Source of the DNA: Cristatella mucedo
Lineage: Eukaryota; Bryozoa; Phylactolaemata; Cristatellidae
Length of the DNA: 64,000 nucleotides
Direction of reading: 5' to 3'
Assembly: GCA_009760855.2 (NCBI GenBank)
Contig: WPIO01000093.1
Location: forward strand, 837,001 to 901,000
Position numbers and translations under genes: made by a program. Position 1 is the stretch's first letter. Each line of letters opens with the position of its first letter. Below, one piece after another: positions 60,685-64,000 of the stretch. The notes beneath the pieces are model-generated. The model was given only the letters and a program-made list of their open reading frames with translations. It made no database searches and was not told the DNA's origin.

Positions 60685-61514
60685 GTTTGCACAAATCTTT
60701 GCACTTCATCAGCCGGTTGGTTTTTAGATATCCTCGAAGCTTTTTACTTGCAGTTCAGTGTTGCCAGTAGCCCTTTTTATGTATGTCCTGAGACCGGTGT
60801 GATAGATGGGTAGTCACTGGCTGAAGCTTGTATGCAAAGTAATGCAGATGATGATACGGGCTGTCTTCTTTGAGTGCTGGTCTCTGCTCGGCCGGCACAG
60901 GTGCTAGTACCAAGCTGCAACATGGAGGAGGATCCAGCTCTTTCTTGCACATCGATGGCTGCTCTGGGAACTGGTGAAATTCAAGCGATCGTGACTGACT
61001 ATTCAGTCGTGATTCGGCTGCAATTCTGTCACTTGCCAAGGGCTGGTTATATTTCAGTTGCTATTGGCCTCCTCGTGTGGGCCCAATTATAGCCGTGCCC
61101 AATTTGCAAAAATTAGTCAAGCATGCAATTCCTCTATAGCTTAGTCTCCCCATGAAATTACTAAAGTGCTGCTTATGTGGATGCGTATGATGTAGCCGGT
61201 AAGTGACTACGAAGTAAGCAATCTTCAGTTTAAAATTTCAAAAATCCTGGAAGTTATGCGCGTGGGTTGAACTGAGGGTAGCTTTGTCATATGCTTTACA
61301 TTTACTTGTTGCCCTCAAAGGATTGGCATCAGCAGGGCAGCCTTGTCATTAGTTAAGCAACCCAACCGATCTGAAGGGATGCAATGAATTATGGAATATG
61401 CCACCATGATATATGACTTTTTTGGCAGCAACGAGTCACTCAAAAGCCTTTACAGATTGATTTGCAGAGACAAGAAGTATAGCCCGAGGCATATCCGTGT
61501 GACCAAATCTCTTA
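60685..61514. other. Probable next ATG9 intron; no exon recognised
   Basis: I searched for an exon continuing HGHPK with the conserved Trp and the GKTELSL.HF motif and found none with the right phase. A weakly similar piece (about 60907-60973) is discussed under rejected items. Confidence 0.4.
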
Positions 61515-61905
61515 TAATAATAATAATAATAATAATATTGCACTTGATAAAGCGCCCTCAGAGAACTTAATCTCTTTCTAGGCGCTTTACATTTGCTGCA
61601 AAGTGATATGCAATAGAATAGTAAGTAAAATCATGCTTGAAAAACAAACAAAATGAATAATATGGTTAGGGGTGAGATGCACAGGGTCAGCATGCAAATG
61701 TGGTTAGTGGCAGCATGCACAGTGTCAGCACGCATAAGCACATCAAGGACGAATCACAGGGACCCACTAAATGCTGTCCTAAATAGGTGTTTTTAAGTTT
61801 CTTTTAAATGTGGTCAGGTCATGGGATGTTCTGACGCAGGTCGGGAGGGAGTTCCAGGCTTTGGGAGCATACGAGCTAAATGCACGGTCTCCAAAGGATT
61901 TAAGG
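61515..61905 (-). mobile_element. LINE-A 3' end
   Basis: (AAT)7, GCACTTGATAAAGCGCCCTC, the reversed tail and UTR, and TGACGCAGGTCGGGAGGGAG, very similar to 41077-41450. It breaks off at AAGGATTTAAGGTT. Confidence 0.88.
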
Positions 61906-62079
61906 TTATCTTGGTGGCTCTTTATGACAGGCTAGTCATGTTTGGAGCCCTGACACGAGCATGTCTGGAAGCAGCTCTCTCATTCTCTATTTCTGCTTGC
62001 TCCCTCCCTCCCCCACTGTTGATAATAATAGTTTTTATGATTATATATAATAATATAATGTATTTAATAATAATACATA

Positions 62080-63365
62080 ATAATTATAAATGTTTGTAGC
62101 ACCGTCAGAGAACTTAATCCCTTTCTAGGCATTTTACATACGCTGTAAAGGAAGCATGATTGGATGGTTAATGGTAGCATACTCCTTGTCAATAAGCCTA
62201 ACAAGGTCAGAGGATATGTGATGGTCAGGTGATATGCGCAGGACCAGCATGCAGTATGGTTAGTGGCAGCATGCTCAGTGTCATCACACATAAGCACACA
62301 AAGGACGAATCTCGTGGACCCACCACTAAAAGCTGTTATAAATAGCTGTTTTAGCTTCTTTTTAAATGTCGTCAAGTCAGGAGATGTCGTGGTGACAGTG
62401 GGAGTGAGTTTCCAGGCTTTGGGATCATATGATTTAAAGGTACAGTCTCCAGAGGATTTGAGGTGCCTACGAGTTGTAGCTAAACGATTTCAGTCAGAAA
62501 AGCAAGTCGCACGATGCCTAGCCTGGTGTGAATAGTTCTGATAGGTTGGCTGGAGCCAAATGAAGCCACCGAAAAGTTGGTGACAGAACCTTGAAGTCGA
62601 TATGGTGCTTGAATGGGACCCAGTGTAGATCGGCGAGAAGTGGTGTTGATGTTTCAACTGCAACACTCGCGACTGACAAGCCTAGCTGCAGAGTTGTGCA
62701 CCAGCAGTAAGCGCCTGACTGCATAGGCCGGTAGACCAGCAAGCAGTGAGTTACAGGAGTCGAAACTGAATGTCACAAATGCACGGACCTATTTGGACGT
62801 AGTCTCCCTATCTAAGCAAGCTTCAGCAATGTTTCTGCCTGTCTAAGCAAGCTTTAGCAATGTTATATAGCTGAAAGTAGGCAGACTTGACTGGGGAGCT
62901 GATGTGGTCGTCAAATGAAAGGTCACTGTGGAACAGCACGCCCAGATTTCGTGTAGATTCAACAGGAAATATGCTGGCAGAGCCGGTTGTGAGCGTTAAC
63001 CTTTCCAATTTCTAAATCACACTTGGTTTTCTCATAACCAGTAAGTTGATTTTATCATCATTCAATTTAAGTAAGTTTACTGCCATCTATGTGTGCATGT
63101 CATCAATACATGCAGCAAGGGAGTTGAAAGAATTCGACATGCTGGAAGGCTGAGTGGGATCAAAAGCCAAGGTTACCTGCATAGAAGTGAAATCTTATAT
63201 TGTGCCTATCAATCACATCGGCAGGTGTGATGGTATGAACCATGAAAAGAACCGGAACATGCACCGAGCCCTGAGATAATCGTACTTTAGTGAGTCCTCG
63301 ATTGATCTTTGTCTATTCATATCAATTCTGTAGAGTCACCTACTGAGATAGGACTTGGACCATTG
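62080..63365 (-). mobile_element. LINE-A copy, RT C-terminal half to tail
   Basis: Reversed tail at 62090-62160. Minus-strand coding remnants include LADLHWVPFKHHIDFKVLSP, ERLTLTTGSASIFPVESTRN, LGVLFHSDLSFDDHISSPVK and AYFQLYNIAKACL, and a ...FFTVH region near 63250. Older than the 41-kb copy. Confidence 0.82.
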
Positions 63366-63387
63366 TAGTGCTCTCACTTGCTTGCTT

Positions 63388-63388
<1 letters not shown>

Positions 63389-63481
<93 letters not shown>
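63389..63481. repeat. (CT)46 microsatellite
   Basis: About 93 bp of CT directly after the broken 5' end of the LINE-A copy. Nothing further is recognised between 63482 and 64000. Confidence 0.97.
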
Positions 63482-64000
63482 AAGCCTCTCAAAGCATCCC
63501 AACCCAACAACGGCTCAATGCTTCGGTCAACGTTTATAAAGTTGTTATCTCAATATCGTGCACAGTTATAGTAGGCGTAGCTTTGCTAAGAGTGTGGGAT
63601 GCCCTGGCCTTCTCAATGAGTGAATGTAAAGCAATGGTCAACTACGTATCGATTCTATCTCAGTCACAACTTGGACTCATTCTGCAGGTACAGCCTACTC
63701 CACATGTTGGATATTTGAATTTGTTGCTTATAAGAATGGTAGTTCTTCGTTCCAGATTTTTTGCATATGGAAATTCTTTGCAAATAAGAATGCCTATTTT
63801 CTAGCCCGAGTGTATTCTTATAAGCAGAGTCGACTGTATCCTGATATGTTAACATGAGATGAAATGCAGTGGCTTAAATCAGAGCCTTGAATTCAAGGGT
63901 AAGATAAATGTGATCTGAGCTAACTATTCGTTATTAATAACACGTAGTTCCGACTGATGGAGCTTTGCAGCTGGAAAAATTAAGGATATTCAGCATCCAT

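Noticed and set aside
60907-60973. Possible ATG9 exon 16: a frame reading ASTKLQHGGGSSSFLHIDG, faintly like the GKTELSLMHF region
   Set aside because: The phase does not match the exon 15 donor with the available AG, the expected Trp after HGHP is absent, and similarity is confined to a few residues.
63869-63895. Acceptor-like GCAG followed by TGG (W-L-K-S-E-P), with a GTAAGA donor nearby, as ATG9 exon 16
   Set aside because: The needed frame meets TGA after six codons, before the donor.

Overview
This window is nuclear DNA from an animal, almost certainly an invertebrate; I cannot resolve the phylum. The evidence is two conserved animal genes split by GT-AG introns of up to about 12 kb, tRNA-derived SINEs, many 5'-truncated LINEs of the L2/CR1 type, Tc1/mariner and hAT DNA elements, and long dinucleotide microsatellites. 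I see no operons, CRISPR arrays, rRNA genes or free-standing tRNA genes. Most open frames longer than 60 codons are LINE remnants or chance frames in introns.

Two host genes occupy the window head to head. CNOT9 (CCR4-NOT subunit 9, RQCD1/CAF40 family) lies on the minus strand. It has eight coding exons between 23204 and 4500 that join in frame into 331 codons plus stop. ATG9 (the autophagy lipid scramblase) lies on the plus strand. It has fifteen coding exons between 23835 and 60684 that join in frame into 539 codons. Its C-terminal part was not found and probably lies beyond the right edge. The two start codons are about 630 bp apart in a CpG-rich stretch (roughly 22.7-24.4 kb), which suggests one bidirectional promoter for an mRNA-decay gene and an autophagy gene.

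The introns and flanks are a layered record of transposition. LINE-A is the main family: (ATT)n tail, at least 20 copies, both strands. One copy at 41.1-42.8 kb keeps a 400-codon open frame. LINE-B is a second family with a (TAATG)n tail; every copy seen is on the minus strand, and three sit inside plus-strand LINE-A copies. LINE-C is a jockey-like remnant at 32.9-33.8 kb that contains a minisatellite. SINE-1 and its variant SINE-1b share the LINE-A 3' tail, so LINE-A machinery probably mobilised them. SINE-2 is an unrelated tRNA-derived family. DNA elements include two related Tc1-like copies (17.3-18.1 and 31.5-32.5 kb), a terminal-inverted-repeat element at 10.9-11.6 kb, and a 177-bp hAT MITE at 38.9 kb. 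That MITE resembles the SPIN/URR1 group, has a perfect 8-bp target duplication, and has an empty-site counterpart in the same window.

Layout: 0-3.7 kb repeats downstream of CNOT9; 3.7-23.2 kb CNOT9 with repeat-filled introns; 23.2-23.8 kb shared promoter; 23.8-60.7 kb ATG9, with a 12-kb first intron (23.97-35.96 kb) and a 9.1-kb fifth intron (37.34-46.46 kb); 60.7-64 kb LINE-A copies and a (CT)n tract, probably inside the next ATG9 intron. I found no convincing previously undescribed molecular system. The most notable items are the CNOT9/ATG9 pair, the SPIN-like MITE and the nested LINE record.
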